Source: an uncultured Gemmiger sp.
GTDB taxonomy: Bacteria > Bacillota > Clostridia > Oscillospirales > Ruminococcaceae
DNA length: 64,000 bases
Assembly: GCA_944388175.1 (NCBI GenBank)
Contig: CALXHR010000002.1
Coordinates: 186,001-250,000 of the forward strand
Reading direction: 5' to 3'
Below, one piece after another: positions 19,471 to 27,760 of the stretch. Position 1 is the stretch's first letter; each line of letters starts with the position of its first letter. A model generated the notes under the pieces. It did no database searches and was not told the DNA's origin. It worked only from the letters and a program-made list of their open reading frames with translations. The position numbers were made by a program, and so were the translations under genes.

Positions 19471-20493
19471 TCATTCGGCGGCGGTGGTCACTTCGACGAC
19501 CTGGCCGGCCATCTCGGCAAAGGGGCTGTAGTCGATGCCGAGGGCGGCGGCGGTCTCGGTATTGACGGTGATGATGCCGCCGTCCATCACGTGGTATTCC
19601 GGCACTTCGCCGCTTTGCAGGATGTCCAGCGCCATGTCGGCGGTGGTCGCGCCGAGGTCGGTGTAGTTGACGCCGCAGGTGGTGAACGCGCCGGCCGTGA
19701 CGAAACTGTCGGCCCCGGTGTAGAACGGGATGCCGGCGTCGGTCAGCGTCTCGGACACAGCGGCGGCCGCCGCCATGACGACGTTGTCGGTGGGGGTAAA
19801 GACGGCGTCGACCTGGCCGACCATGCTGGCCGCGGCGGTGAGGACTTCGTCGTTGGTGTTGCCGGTCTTTTCGATATACTCGATGCCCTTGCCCTCAAGG
19901 TAGGCCTTGGCCTCGGCGATGGGCGTCTGGGAGTTTGCCTCGGAGTTGGAGTACAGCAGGCCGACGGTCTTGACGTCGGGCTGGACGGCCAGCATCATAT
20001 CGAGGATGAACGGCGTGTTGAGCGCGTCGGAGGTGCCGGTGACGTAGTCGATGCCGGTGAGGTCGGCGGCTTCGGGGTCCGAGATGGCGGCGTAAATAAC
20101 CGGCGTGCCGGTGGGCTCGCAGGCGGCGGCCATGCACTGGGCGGCCAGCGACGCGATGGGGATGACGGCGTCGTACCCGTCCGAGACGACCTGGGTGCCG
20201 ATCTGGTTGAGGGTGGTGGCATCGTTCTGGCCGTTGAAGTCCTTGTACTCGATGCTCACGCCGAGTTCGGCGGCTTTGGCGTCGAGCTCCGCCTCAATGG
20301 CGGTGCGGATCTCGTCGAGGCTGGCGTGGTCCATCTGCTGGACGATGGCGATCTTGTAGCCGGCGGCGGCCGCTTCGCCGGTGCCGGCGTCGGACGCCGC
20401 GTCGGAAGAGATGTTGACGTCTACGGAAGCGCCGCAGGCCGAAAGGCTGGCGAGCATAGCGGCGGCGGACAGCATGGCGATGAACTTTTTCAT
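19471..20493 (-). CDS. trpX: ABC transporter substrate-binding lipoprotein (TrpX-like)
   Basis: A 340-residue lipoprotein: signal peptide with lipobox LSAC (Cys20), a short acidic linker, then a type 1 periplasmic-binding fold of the ABC sub_bind (PF04392) group from about residue 45. Typical segments are KIAIVQQMDHASLDEIR and IPIASLAAQCMA. It should sit on the outer face of the membrane and feed TrpYZ. AAAGGAGAAG precedes the start. Control by a UGG-specifier T-box upstream supports tryptophan as ligand; direct binding evidence is lacking. Confidence 0.87.
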   Translation of the reverse strand: MKKFIAMLSAAAMLASLSACGASVDVNISSDAASDAGTGEAAAAGYKIAIVQQMDHASLDEIRTAIEAELDAKAAELGVSIEYKDFNGQNDATTLNQIGTQVVSDGYDAVIPIASLAAQCMAAACEPTGTPVIYAAISDPEAADLTGIDYVTGTSDALNTPFILDMMLAVQPDVKTVGLLYSNSEANSQTPIAEAKAYLEGKGIEYIEKTGNTNDEVLTAAASMVGQVDAVFTPTDNVVMAAAAAVSETLTDAGIPFYTGADSFVTAGAFTTCGVNYTDLGATTADMALDILQSGEVPEYHVMDGGIITVNTETAAALGIDYSPFAEMAGQVVEVTTAAE

Positions 20494-20553
20494 AAGGCTT
20501 CTCCTTTGCAGATCATGGGCGGATGTGGGCCGCGGCGCGGCCCGGCGGGCTGG

Positions 20554-20595
20554 TCAAACGCGCCGCCATCGCTCTTGCAGCAGGATCGTTTTCAT
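20554..20595 (-). CDS. Short ORF (13 aa) between T-box and trpX
   Basis: Encodes MKTILLQERWRRV then TGA. A strong GGGGAGGGG site lies six bases upstream, so translation is likely. It contains one Trp codon (TGG) in the tenth position, followed by two Arg codons. A hairpin GGGCCGC/GCGGCCC (20527-20543) follows within 30 bases without a T-tract. Unknown function; a leader peptide acting with the T-box, or a chance ORF, are both open. Confidence 0.45.
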   Translation of the reverse strand: MKTILLQERWRRV

Positions 20596-20624
20596 GCGGG
20601 TCCCCTCCCCTGTTTATGTGGTAT

Positions 20625-20900
20625 AAAAAACTGCCCTTGCACAGAGATACCTCTGTGCAAGGGCAGATACGGATCGATCTGTGGTGCCACCTTGCTTGCC
20701 GCGCCGGTACAGCGCGGCCACTCTGCAGGGAACTGACATTCCCCTGCCCGGTAACGGGGGCTGCCGTCAGCGGATACTCTGGCCGCAGCCATTTCCCCGT
20801 GCCCTCAGCGAACCATTGTGCTGCACCGCTTTGCGCCCCGTTCCCAGCTTAGGGGGCTCTCTGTGGCTGCGCTTGCAGTTTTACTTTCGCTTCACTGGTT
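20625..20900 (-). ncRNA. T-box riboswitch, tryptophan class
   Basis: The minus-strand leader has GAAGCGAAAGTA (stem I base and S-turn), a distal stem I, TGG at 20815-20813 next to TTCGCT (specifier), and the T-box AAGGTGGCACCAC (20693-20681). The antiterminator bulge reads UGGC, which pairs with discriminator G plus CCA, as in bacterial tRNA-Trp. The competing terminator CTGCCCTTGCACAGAG/CTCTGTGCAAGGGCAG (20631-20666) is followed by six T. Uncharged tRNA-Trp should allow read-through into trpX. Confidence 0.9.
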
Positions 20901-20907
20901 TAAAGCA

Positions 20908-20936
20908 TTTATACCACACCGGGGCGCGTTTGTCAA
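20908..20936 (-). promoter_or_regulatory. Promoter of the T-box leader
   Basis: Minus strand TTGACA (20936-20931), 17 bp, TATAAA (20913-20908). It lies just beyond the end of the downstream-oriented LCP gene. Confidence 0.75.
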
Positions 20937-20954
20937 CGCCCTGCGCAAAATTTT

Positions 20955-23330
20955 TTACCAGCCCCGGGCGGCGGTCTCCGGCGTGGCGGGCGGCTGCCAG
21001 GCGTTGCCGGGGTCCAGCACCAGCAGTTTCTGCGCGGCGTCGGTCACGTCAACGTCGGGTTCGCGCAGCAGCGGGTCGCCTTCGTCAAAGGGGCAGTCGT
21101 CGCCGTCCAGCGCCAGCAGGGCGTCGCGGCCGGGGGTGACATACTCTCCCAGCCAGCGGCCCAATGCTTTGGCATCCCACAGCGTATCGGGCGTATCGGG
21201 GGTAAACGTAGCGTCGTTGCCCCAGGCGCCGTACACGACGCCGATGGAACACACCGCGCCGTCCGTCCCCTTGCGGTAGCGCCGCATCGCGCTGCCCAGG
21301 CTCTCGCCGGTCTGCAGCGCGTCGTCCCCCGGCACAAAGGCCAGCACCGCGCCGTCGTCCCAGGCATCCAGCACAGTGCGCAGGTCGTGTTCCGTCAGGC
21401 TGACGTCGCCGGTATGCACGGTGCCCCGCACCCCCTGGTACAGCCGCAGCGCCGTCTGGTAGGCGTCGCCCAGCCAGCGTTCCATCTCGCGCGGGGTGCT
21501 GCGCATGCCCTTGCAGAACCAGTAGGCCATCGTGCGCGGGTCACTGCCCTGCAGCGCCTGCGCGACGGGCTGGATTGCTTCTTCCGGCCAGTTCACGGCG
21601 CTGCGGGCCAGCGCCGCGGCGGCGTAGCCGGCCGCCGAAAGGCTGGTATCCGCCCCGAGGCCGGCGGCATGCAGCACGCCGGGCCAGCGCTGGTAGACAC
21701 CCTGCCAGGCGGCGCGGGCCGCGGCGCGCTGCGCCTGCGGCAGCGTGGCCAGGTACTGCGTCAGGGCGGCGGTATCGCCCGTTTGCAGGTAGCGGTCCAG
21801 CAGGATGCCGGCCGCAGCGCCGCCGGGCACCGCCACCACCCGCACGCCCTGCCCGGCCAGGTAGTCGGCCAGCGCGGCCTGCACTTCGGCGTCGCGCGCA
21901 CCGCCCGTTCCTGCCAGGTAGAGCCGGTAGTCGGCGCGGCCGAAATCGGCGTCAGAAAGCGGGTAAGCCAGGTCCACCATGTGCAGGTTGCGGCGGATGT
22001 ACCGCTCGTCGGGGTCAACCTCTCGGTCCCAGGCGTCGTTGGCCGTCTCGGCAGTGCCATCCTGCGCGGATTCCGCCGTGGCCGCAGATTCCGGCGTGGC
22101 GGCAATGACTTCCTCGGCCGTTTGGCCGTGGTAGAGGAAATTCTGCATGGCTTCGATGTTGACGGCCCAGTCGGGGTCGTACATCAGGCGGTCGTCCATG
22201 CCGGTGCGCACGCCGTAGGTGCCCTGCAGCGGCATCGAGAGCTGTTCGACCTCGGCGCCCAAAAAGCCCGGCAGCTGCACAAGCAGCGCGGCGATCTCGG
22301 TCTTGGTAAAGTTGGTCTGCACCAGCGGCAGCACAGTGTTGAGCAGGTTGTCTAACTCGGCCACGCTGGCGTTTTTGACACTGTCCAGTACGGCGGCAAT
22401 GACGGTGCGCTGGCGCTCGATGCGTTTCCAGTCGCTGTCGATCTGGCGCAGGCGGGCGTACTGCAGCGCCGTGTAGCCGTCGAAATGGTTGAGACCCGGG
22501 TCCACTTTGTTGACGATGAGCATCGAGTTGGAGGGAACCTCCCAGTTGAGGGCCTTGGCTTCCAGGTCGGTGATCTCGATATCGACGCCGCCGACGGCGT
22601 CGACGATCTGCACAAAGGAGTTGAAGTTGACGCGGACGTAGTGGTCGACCTGGACGTTGAAACAGTCCTCGACGGTGTCCATCGTCAGTTTGGGGCCGCC
22701 GTAGCGGAAGGTGTGGGTGATCCAGTCGTACTGGCCCTCGAACCCGTCGAGCAGGATGGGCACACCGGTGGCGCGCTCGATGGAGACAAGGCGGATGGTG
22801 TGGTCGCGCAGATCCAGCGAGACAAGGATCATCGCGTCGGCGCGCGCATCGTCGCTGAATTCGGTCGTCGCTTCGGTGCCGTCAAGCTGGTTGAGGTGGG
22901 TGAAGGCGTCGGCGTCGTTGACGGCTTCGGTGCGCTCGTCGGTGCCGATGAGCAGGATGTTGAGCACGTCCTCATCAGCAAAGGGGCTGCCCTCGGGCAT
23001 TTCCATCTCGCCGGTGTTATGTACCAGGCCCGACACGTCAAGGTCCTGATCCTCGTTGGCGTCGACGTCGCCGACCGCGGCAAGGGTGCCGTCGTCATAG
23101 TGCAGCAGGTCCAGCTTGCCGTTGATATAGGCAACCACCACCAACACCAGCGCCAGCAGCACGGCGGCGACGCCCAACAACACTTTGGCCCCGCGCGGCA
23201 GCGGCTTGCGCGCGGCGGTTTCCCCCGCCGGGGCCGCTTGCGGCTGCGCCGGTTCCGTTGGGGGCTCTTCGGCTTTCGGTTCCGGGGCGGGTGTTTCTTC
23301 GGTTTTGATTTTTTCTTCCGTCTGGTTCAT
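20955..23330 (-). CDS. LytR-CpsA-Psr family protein with long C-terminal extension
   Basis: A 791-residue membrane protein. A Pro/Glu-rich cytoplasmic N-terminus (1-45), one membrane helix (about 50-69), an LCP domain (about 121-405) with NILLIGTD and RADAMILVSLD, and conserved Arg residues in LVSIERATGV and RLRQIDSDWKRIERQR. LCP enzymes attach glycopolymers to peptidoglycan. A further 350 residues (440-791) follow; this part (YLAGTGGARDAEVQAALADYL, ILLDRYLQTGD) has a weak likeness to erythromycin-esterase-like folds and is not a normal LCP tail. Start ATG 23330 with AAGGAAA; overlaps the membrane gene upstream by 4 bp. Confidence 0.8.
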   Translation of the reverse strand: MNQTEEKIKTEETPAPEPKAEEPPTEPAQPQAAPAGETAARKPLPRGAKVLLGVAAVLLALVLVVVAYINGKLDLLHYDDGTLAAVGDVDANEDQDLDVSGLVHNTGEMEMPEGSPFADEDVLNILLIGTDERTEAVNDADAFTHLNQLDGTEATTEFSDDARADAMILVSLDLRDHTIRLVSIERATGVPILLDGFEGQYDWITHTFRYGGPKLTMDTVEDCFNVQVDHYVRVNFNSFVQIVDAVGGVDIEITDLEAKALNWEVPSNSMLIVNKVDPGLNHFDGYTALQYARLRQIDSDWKRIERQRTVIAAVLDSVKNASVAELDNLLNTVLPLVQTNFTKTEIAALLVQLPGFLGAEVEQLSMPLQGTYGVRTGMDDRLMYDPDWAVNIEAMQNFLYHGQTAEEVIAATPESAATAESAQDGTAETANDAWDREVDPDERYIRRNLHMVDLAYPLSDADFGRADYRLYLAGTGGARDAEVQAALADYLAGQGVRVVAVPGGAAAGILLDRYLQTGDTAALTQYLATLPQAQRAAARAAWQGVYQRWPGVLHAAGLGADTSLSAAGYAAAALARSAVNWPEEAIQPVAQALQGSDPRTMAYWFCKGMRSTPREMERWLGDAYQTALRLYQGVRGTVHTGDVSLTEHDLRTVLDAWDDGAVLAFVPGDDALQTGESLGSAMRRYRKGTDGAVCSIGVVYGAWGNDATFTPDTPDTLWDAKALGRWLGEYVTPGRDALLALDGDDCPFDEGDPLLREPDVDVTDAAQKLLVLDPGNAWQPPATPETAARGW

Positions 23331-24655
23331 TTTGTTTTCCTTTTGGGGGTCAGGCGGCGCAGCGCCAGGCGTGCGTCGCAGGCAAAGTACAAAAACGCCG
23401 GGCTGGCAAACAGCGTCAGCCCCAGCGCGCGCCAGGTAAACCAGCCGTGCTGGATGCTGTGGGTGCGCAGGGCGGCGTACCAGGCCAGCGGCAGCGCGGC
23501 GGCCAGCGCCAGCGGCGCGGCTTTGGCCAGCGCCGCCCGGCTGCGCACGCTGCCCGCAAACAGTGCCAGCGCCAGCACAGCCAGCACGACGAGCGGCCAG
23601 AACAGCCCGCGGCTTTGCAGGGTATCGTAGAGAAAGCGGAAAATGTTGCCCCAGGTCAGCTCCATACCGTGCCAAGTATCGGCCGTGGTGCGCACGCCCA
23701 CCTGGCGCAGCGCATCGCCGAGCACATCCTTCCCGGTGACGAGCCCTGCCAGCACCCATTTGGACGCCCAGCACACCCCGTAACCGACGCCCCAGCACAG
23801 GCAGCCGCCCACGCACAGCGCGCATTGGCGGCCCCCGGCGCGCAGCCGCTGCTGCGGCTGCAGCAGCCAGCAGGCCAGCGGCAGCCCCAGTGTGAGCACC
23901 GGCGTGACGAGCAGGTCGCAAAAGGCCGTCACAACGCCCAGGGCCACCAGCCCCAGGCAGAGCGCGTCGCTGCGGCGGGGTTGGGCCAGCACCCACACGC
24001 AGCCCGCGTAGGCGATGGCAAAGCAGGTGAAATACTGGACCTGATGCGGCACAAAAAACACCGTGACCAGCGCCTGGCTGACGGCAAACCATACAGCGGC
24101 CCGCCCGCCGCAGCGGCGGCGCAGCAGCGCCAGCACGGCGGCCAGCAGCGCGGCGAGCACGATGTACTGCACCACACGCACACCCGTGTAGGGCATCAGA
24201 CACAGCAGCGGCCGCAGCCAGATCAGGTACCCGTGCCAGTACCGCGCGTAGGAGAACGGCTCCAGCCCGGCCTGCGCCACGGCGTCAGGATCGCCGCTTT
24301 GCCGCGCGGCCAGGTAGGCGGCCAGGTCCGCGCCCAGCGTCTCGAAATTGTCGACGTTGTAGGCGGTGTTGGTCATCAGGGCGGTCAGGGGGGCGGTCTC
24401 GTCGGCGGTGGCGGCTTCCATCAGCATCAGGGTGTCGGTGTAGTTGTCCATCTGGAACAGCTTGAAACCGAAAAACGCCGGGTACAGCCCCTCGTCCATG
24501 ATCGTTGCAGCCGAGGGAACCAGGTGGGCGCGCACCGGGGCGCCGGGCAGCGCGTACGCGCCCAGCAGCAGCGCAAACAGCAGCGCCAGCGTGGCGCCCA
24601 GCACCGCCAGCGCGCGCAGCGCAAACGGCAGCCTGGCTTTTTGCGGCTCCGCCAT
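23327..24655 (-). CDS. Polytopic membrane protein of unknown function
   Basis: A 442-residue protein with about nine to eleven hydrophobic helices and a large outer loop after the first helix (about residues 45-150, containing YPAFFGFKLFQMDNYTD). The layout resembles lipid-linked sugar transferases of the GT-C type, but no acidic catalytic motif can be named with confidence. It is translationally coupled to the LCP gene (4-bp overlap), so a role in making or presenting a cell-wall glycopolymer is inferred. Confidence 0.6.
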   Translation of the reverse strand: MAEPQKARLPFALRALAVLGATLALLFALLLGAYALPGAPVRAHLVPSAATIMDEGLYPAFFGFKLFQMDNYTDTLMLMEAATADETAPLTALMTNTAYNVDNFETLGADLAAYLAARQSGDPDAVAQAGLEPFSYARYWHGYLIWLRPLLCLMPYTGVRVVQYIVLAALLAAVLALLRRRCGGRAAVWFAVSQALVTVFFVPHQVQYFTCFAIAYAGCVWVLAQPRRSDALCLGLVALGVVTAFCDLLVTPVLTLGLPLACWLLQPQQRLRAGGRQCALCVGGCLCWGVGYGVCWASKWVLAGLVTGKDVLGDALRQVGVRTTADTWHGMELTWGNIFRFLYDTLQSRGLFWPLVVLAVLALALFAGSVRSRAALAKAAPLALAAALPLAWYAALRTHSIQHGWFTWRALGLTLFASPAFLYFACDARLALRRLTPKRKTK

Positions 24656-24694
24656 GGGCGCCCCCCCTCGCTTTCTTTATACAAATACGGGTTT

Positions 24695-24731
24695 ATTATA
24701 CGGCAAAAAGCCGCGGCTTTCAACCGCGGCT
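24695..24731 (-). promoter_or_regulatory. Terminator of the ftsW operon overlapping the promoter of the LCP operon
   Basis: Stem AGCCGCGG (24731-24724) and CCGCGGCT (24716-24709) followed by four T on the minus strand. The loop contains TTGAAA (24723-24718), a -35 box, with TATAAT (24700-24695) 17 bp further on. One 37-bp sequence would both end one operon and start the next. Confidence 0.7.
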
Positions 24732-24817
24732 CTGTGAATTTTTTTCTCGTCCCCAAGGGGCAAACCGCGCCCGGCCGCCCGGCGGCCGGGCCGCGCGTGG
24801 GAAAAGTTTCCTGTCGC

Positions 24818-25957
24818 CTACCCCGGGTCGGCCTGGCGCGAGACCGAGAGTACGACGCCCATCTCGCCCAGCAGCATGAGCAGGCTGGTGCCGCCCGAGG
24901 AAAAAAACGGCAGGCTGATGCCGGTGTTGGGGATGGTGTTGGTGACGACCGCAATGTTGAGCACGGCCTGCAGTACAACCTGCACGACAAACCCGACGGC
25001 CAGCAGGGCGCCGAATTTATCCCGCGCGCGCACGGCGATGGAGATGCCGCGCAACAGCAGCAGCAAAAACAGCCCCACGGCCAACGCCGCGCCGGCAAAA
25101 CCCAGTTCCTCGCACAAAATCGAAAAGATAAAGTCGTTTTGCGGTTCCGGCACATAGAGGTATTTCTGCCGGCTGTTGCCAAGCCCCAGCCCCGCCATAC
25201 CGCCCGAAGCGATGGCGTACAGGCTCTGGATGGTCTGGTGCCCCTCGCCCAAAGGGTCGGCAAAAGGGTCCCGCCAGGAGGCCAGCCGCCCCGCCGCGTA
25301 GGGCACCAGCTGCGGCAGCGCGATGACCGCCGCGGCGATGGCCCCGACGCCGAGGCCCCCGGCCAGCGCGAACCACTGCAGCCCCGTGCCGCCCACAAAC
25401 ATGAGCACCGCACCGATGGCCAGAATCAGCACCGTGCCCGAGAGATGCGGTTCCAGCAGCATGAGCACGGCCACCACGCCCAGGATCAGCGCAAAGGGCA
25501 GCACCCCGGCCGAAAACGTGCGCATACGGTCATGGTTGAGCGAGATGATATGCGCGAACGCCACCACCACGGCAAACTTGGCGATCTCGCTGGGCTGCAG
25601 CGTGCCCAGGCCCGGCAGCACAATCCAGCGCTTGCAGCCGTTATACTCCGGCATGAAGAGCACGACGACCAGCAACGCCAGCGCAACGCCCAGGATGGGC
25701 CACGCCAGCTTGTGCCAGATATGGTAGTCGACCAGGCTGGCCGCATACATGGCCGCCACCCCCAGCGCCGCAAACAGCAGCTGCGGGCGGATGTAGGTAT
25801 AGGCGTCGCCGCGGCGATAGAGCGCCACGGCATACCCGGCCGAAAACAGCATGAGCAGCCCGTAGCACAGCAGCGCCAGCAGCACGGCCAAAAACGGTAC
25901 ATCCAGCGCCGGCAGCACAGCCAGCCGCGCGCGCAGTGCCCGCAGTTTCGTCGCCAT
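24818..25957 (-). CDS. ftsW: SEDS glycosyltransferase FtsW/SpoVE
   Basis: A 379-residue polytopic SEDS protein that polymerises peptidoglycan at division or in the spore cortex. GTLQPSEIAKFAVVVAFAH, MLLEPHLSGTVLILAIG and LPFFSSGGTSLLMLLGEMGVVLSVSRQ match FtsW/SpoVE more closely than RodA. About ten helices. The ribosome site GGGGGG is part of a hairpin (25965-25990). Last gene of an operon with gpsA, the phosphoesterase and the BMP-domain gene. FtsW and SpoVE cannot be told apart from the sequence alone. Confidence 0.88.
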   Translation of the reverse strand: MATKLRALRARLAVLPALDVPFLAVLLALLCYGLLMLFSAGYAVALYRRGDAYTYIRPQLLFAALGVAAMYAASLVDYHIWHKLAWPILGVALALLVVVLFMPEYNGCKRWIVLPGLGTLQPSEIAKFAVVVAFAHIISLNHDRMRTFSAGVLPFALILGVVAVLMLLEPHLSGTVLILAIGAVLMFVGGTGLQWFALAGGLGVGAIAAAVIALPQLVPYAAGRLASWRDPFADPLGEGHQTIQSLYAIASGGMAGLGLGNSRQKYLYVPEPQNDFIFSILCEELGFAGAALAVGLFLLLLLRGISIAVRARDKFGALLAVGFVVQVVLQAVLNIAVVTNTIPNTGISLPFFSSGGTSLLMLLGEMGVVLSVSRQADPG

Positions 25958-25964
25958 ACAAACA

Positions 25965-25990
25965 TCCCCCCGCGTACAGTGTACGCAGGG
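25965..25990 (-). promoter_or_regulatory. Hairpin covering the ftsW ribosome site
   Basis: CCCCCGCGTAC (25965-25975) pairs with GTACGC-A-GGGGG (25979-25990, one bulge) around AGT. On the minus strand the 3' arm contains the G-run that serves as the ftsW ribosome site. Confidence 0.5.
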
Positions 25991-26078
25991 GGAACCAAGG
26001 CTATGCAGCGGCGCCGGCAGCAGGGCAAAGGCCGCAGCGCGCGGGCCGGGCGGTGGCCAACATGCGCCGCGGGGCGGC

Positions 26079-27077
26079 TTACTCCCGCTTGAGGTCGCGG
26101 CCCATCAGCGAAGCCAGCGCGTTGCCGGCCGCCAGCCGCCCGTGCAGGATGGCGTCGACGCTTTGCACAATGGGCATGTCCACCTTGTACTTTTTGGCCA
26201 GGCGGCAGGCGGCGGGCAGCGCGTTGATGCCCTCGACAACCTGGCCGACCTCGGCCTTGGCTTCCTCGGCCGTTTTGCCGCGGCCCAGCAGCATGCCGGC
26301 GTGCAGGTTGCGGCTGTGCATGCTGGTGCAGGTCACGATCAGGTCGCCCATGCCCGAAAGCCCGGAGAACGTCTCGGGCTTGCAACCCATGGCCGCACCC
26401 AGGCGGGCCAGTTCGGCGTTGCCGCGGGTAATCAGGGCGGCTTTGGCGTTGTCGCCGTAGCCCAGGCCCAGCGCGATGCCCACGGCCAGCGCAATGACGT
26501 TTTTGACCGCGCCGCCCAGTTCGGTGCCGCGGCGGTCGTCGTTGGTGTAGACGCGGAACGTCGGGGTCGAGAACGCTTTCTGCACGGTTTTGGCGGCGTC
26601 CTCCTGCGCGCTGGCGGCCACAATCAGCGTGGGCATGTCGCGGGCGACTTCCTCGGCATGGGTGGGGCCGGACAGCGCCACAACGTGCGCCGTGCGCTTT
26701 TGTTTGGCGAGTTCATCCTCAATGACTTCGCTCATGGTAAAAAGGGTCTTATCCTCAATGCCCTTGGCGACGTCGACGATGAGCTGGTTTTCCGGGATAT
26801 GCGGCGCAGCCTTTTTGGCGGTGGCGCGCACAAAGGGCGAAGGCACCGCAAAGACCAGGATATCCCGGCCGGTGCAGGCTTCGGCGATATCGGCGGTATA
26901 GTGCATGGTGGCCGGCAGTTCCATGCCGGGCAGGTGGGCGTGGCGGCGGGTGGTGGCAAGGGCTTTGAGCTCTGCGGGGATTGCGCTCCACACCGTGACA
27001 TCCCGCCCGTGGGCGGCCAGCAGCCGCGCCAGGGCGATGCCCCAGGTACCTGCGCCCAAAACAGCGAGCTTCAGCAT
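26079..27077 (-). CDS. gpsA: Glycerol-3-phosphate dehydrogenase [NAD(P)+]
   Basis: A 332-residue cytoplasmic enzyme that reduces dihydroxyacetone phosphate to sn-glycerol-3-phosphate for phospholipid synthesis. The dinucleotide loop is GAGTWG (residues 8-13). VALSGPTHAEEV and the catalytic-lysine region GGAVKNVIALAVGIALGLGYGDN are intact, and GMGDLIVTCTSMHSRN lies in the substrate domain. Full family length. It lies 44 bp downstream of the phosphoesterase gene and upstream of ftsW. Confidence 0.95.
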   Translation of the reverse strand: MLKLAVLGAGTWGIALARLLAAHGRDVTVWSAIPAELKALATTRRHAHLPGMELPATMHYTADIAEACTGRDILVFAVPSPFVRATAKKAAPHIPENQLIVDVAKGIEDKTLFTMSEVIEDELAKQKRTAHVVALSGPTHAEEVARDMPTLIVAASAQEDAAKTVQKAFSTPTFRVYTNDDRRGTELGGAVKNVIALAVGIALGLGYGDNAKAALITRGNAELARLGAAMGCKPETFSGLSGMGDLIVTCTSMHSRNLHAGMLLGRGKTAEEAKAEVGQVVEGINALPAACRLAKKYKVDMPIVQSVDAILHGRLAAGNALASLMGRDLKRE

Positions 27078-27121
27078 AAAACGGTATACTCCTTCCCAAT
27101 CGTAAATCCTATAAAAGCGCC

Positions 27122-27760
27122 TTAGCGCTGCCAGAACGGGGTGCGGCGCAGTTCCGGCTCCGGCCCCGGCACGGCGTCCAGGTAGGTGCGCTCGTAACAG
27201 TTGACGATGCGGGTTGCGCCATACTGATACTCGCGCTGCAAATTGGCGCCGTAGTTCATGTGCACATGGCCGTGCAGCATCAGCTGGGGCTGGTAGCGGT
27301 CCAGCAGTTCGTGGAACACCGTGAACCCGCGGTGGGCCAGGTCGCTCATATCGCCGTAGCCGTGCAGCGGGGCATGGGTCACCAGCACGTCCAGGCCGTG
27401 GTGGCGCTCAATCTTGGCGCGCAGGCGGCGGATGCGCTTGCGCATCTCGGCTTCGGTAAACTGCCAGGGCCCGGTGCGGTACCGGCAGGAGCCGCCCAGC
27501 CCCGCGATGCGCAGCCCGTGGTAGACGACGAGGTCGTCGTCGATGCAGCGCACGCCCTCCGGCGGGCGGTAGTCGTAACTGGCGTCGTGGTTGCCGTGCA
27601 CATAGAACACCGGCACCGGCATCATGGTCGCCAGATATTCCAGGTACCGGCGGTCGAGGTCGCCGCAGGCGATGACGAGCTCGGCGCCGTCGCGCCGTTC
27701 GGGGCTGAAATAGTCCCACAGCGCCTTGCTCTCGACATCCGCTACGGCCAGCAGCCTCAT
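27122..27760 (-). CDS. Calcineurin-like metallophosphoesterase
   Basis: A 212-residue protein with the metal motifs VADVES (variant of DxH, with Glu in place of His), CGDLD, GNHD, THAPLHG and HGHVH. The DxE substitution in motif I is unusual for the family, where DxH is normal, and could change metal binding. The substrate is unknown. The ATG at 27758-27760 overlaps the stop of the BMP-domain gene by 4 bp, so the two proteins are probably made together. Confidence 0.82.
   Translation of the reverse strand: MRLLAVADVESKALWDYFSPERRDGAELVIACGDLDRRYLEYLATMMPVPVFYVHGNHDASYDYRPPEGVRCIDDDLVVYHGLRIAGLGGSCRYRTGPWQFTEAEMRKRIRRLRAKIERHHGLDVLVTHAPLHGYGDMSDLAHRGFTVFHELLDRYQPQLMLHGHVHMNYGANLQREYQYGATRIVNCYERTYLDAVPGPEPELRRTPFWQR

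Noticed and set aside
20527..20543. Second intrinsic terminator before trpX
   Set aside because: The GGGCCGC/GCGGCCC stem has no following T-run on the minus strand.
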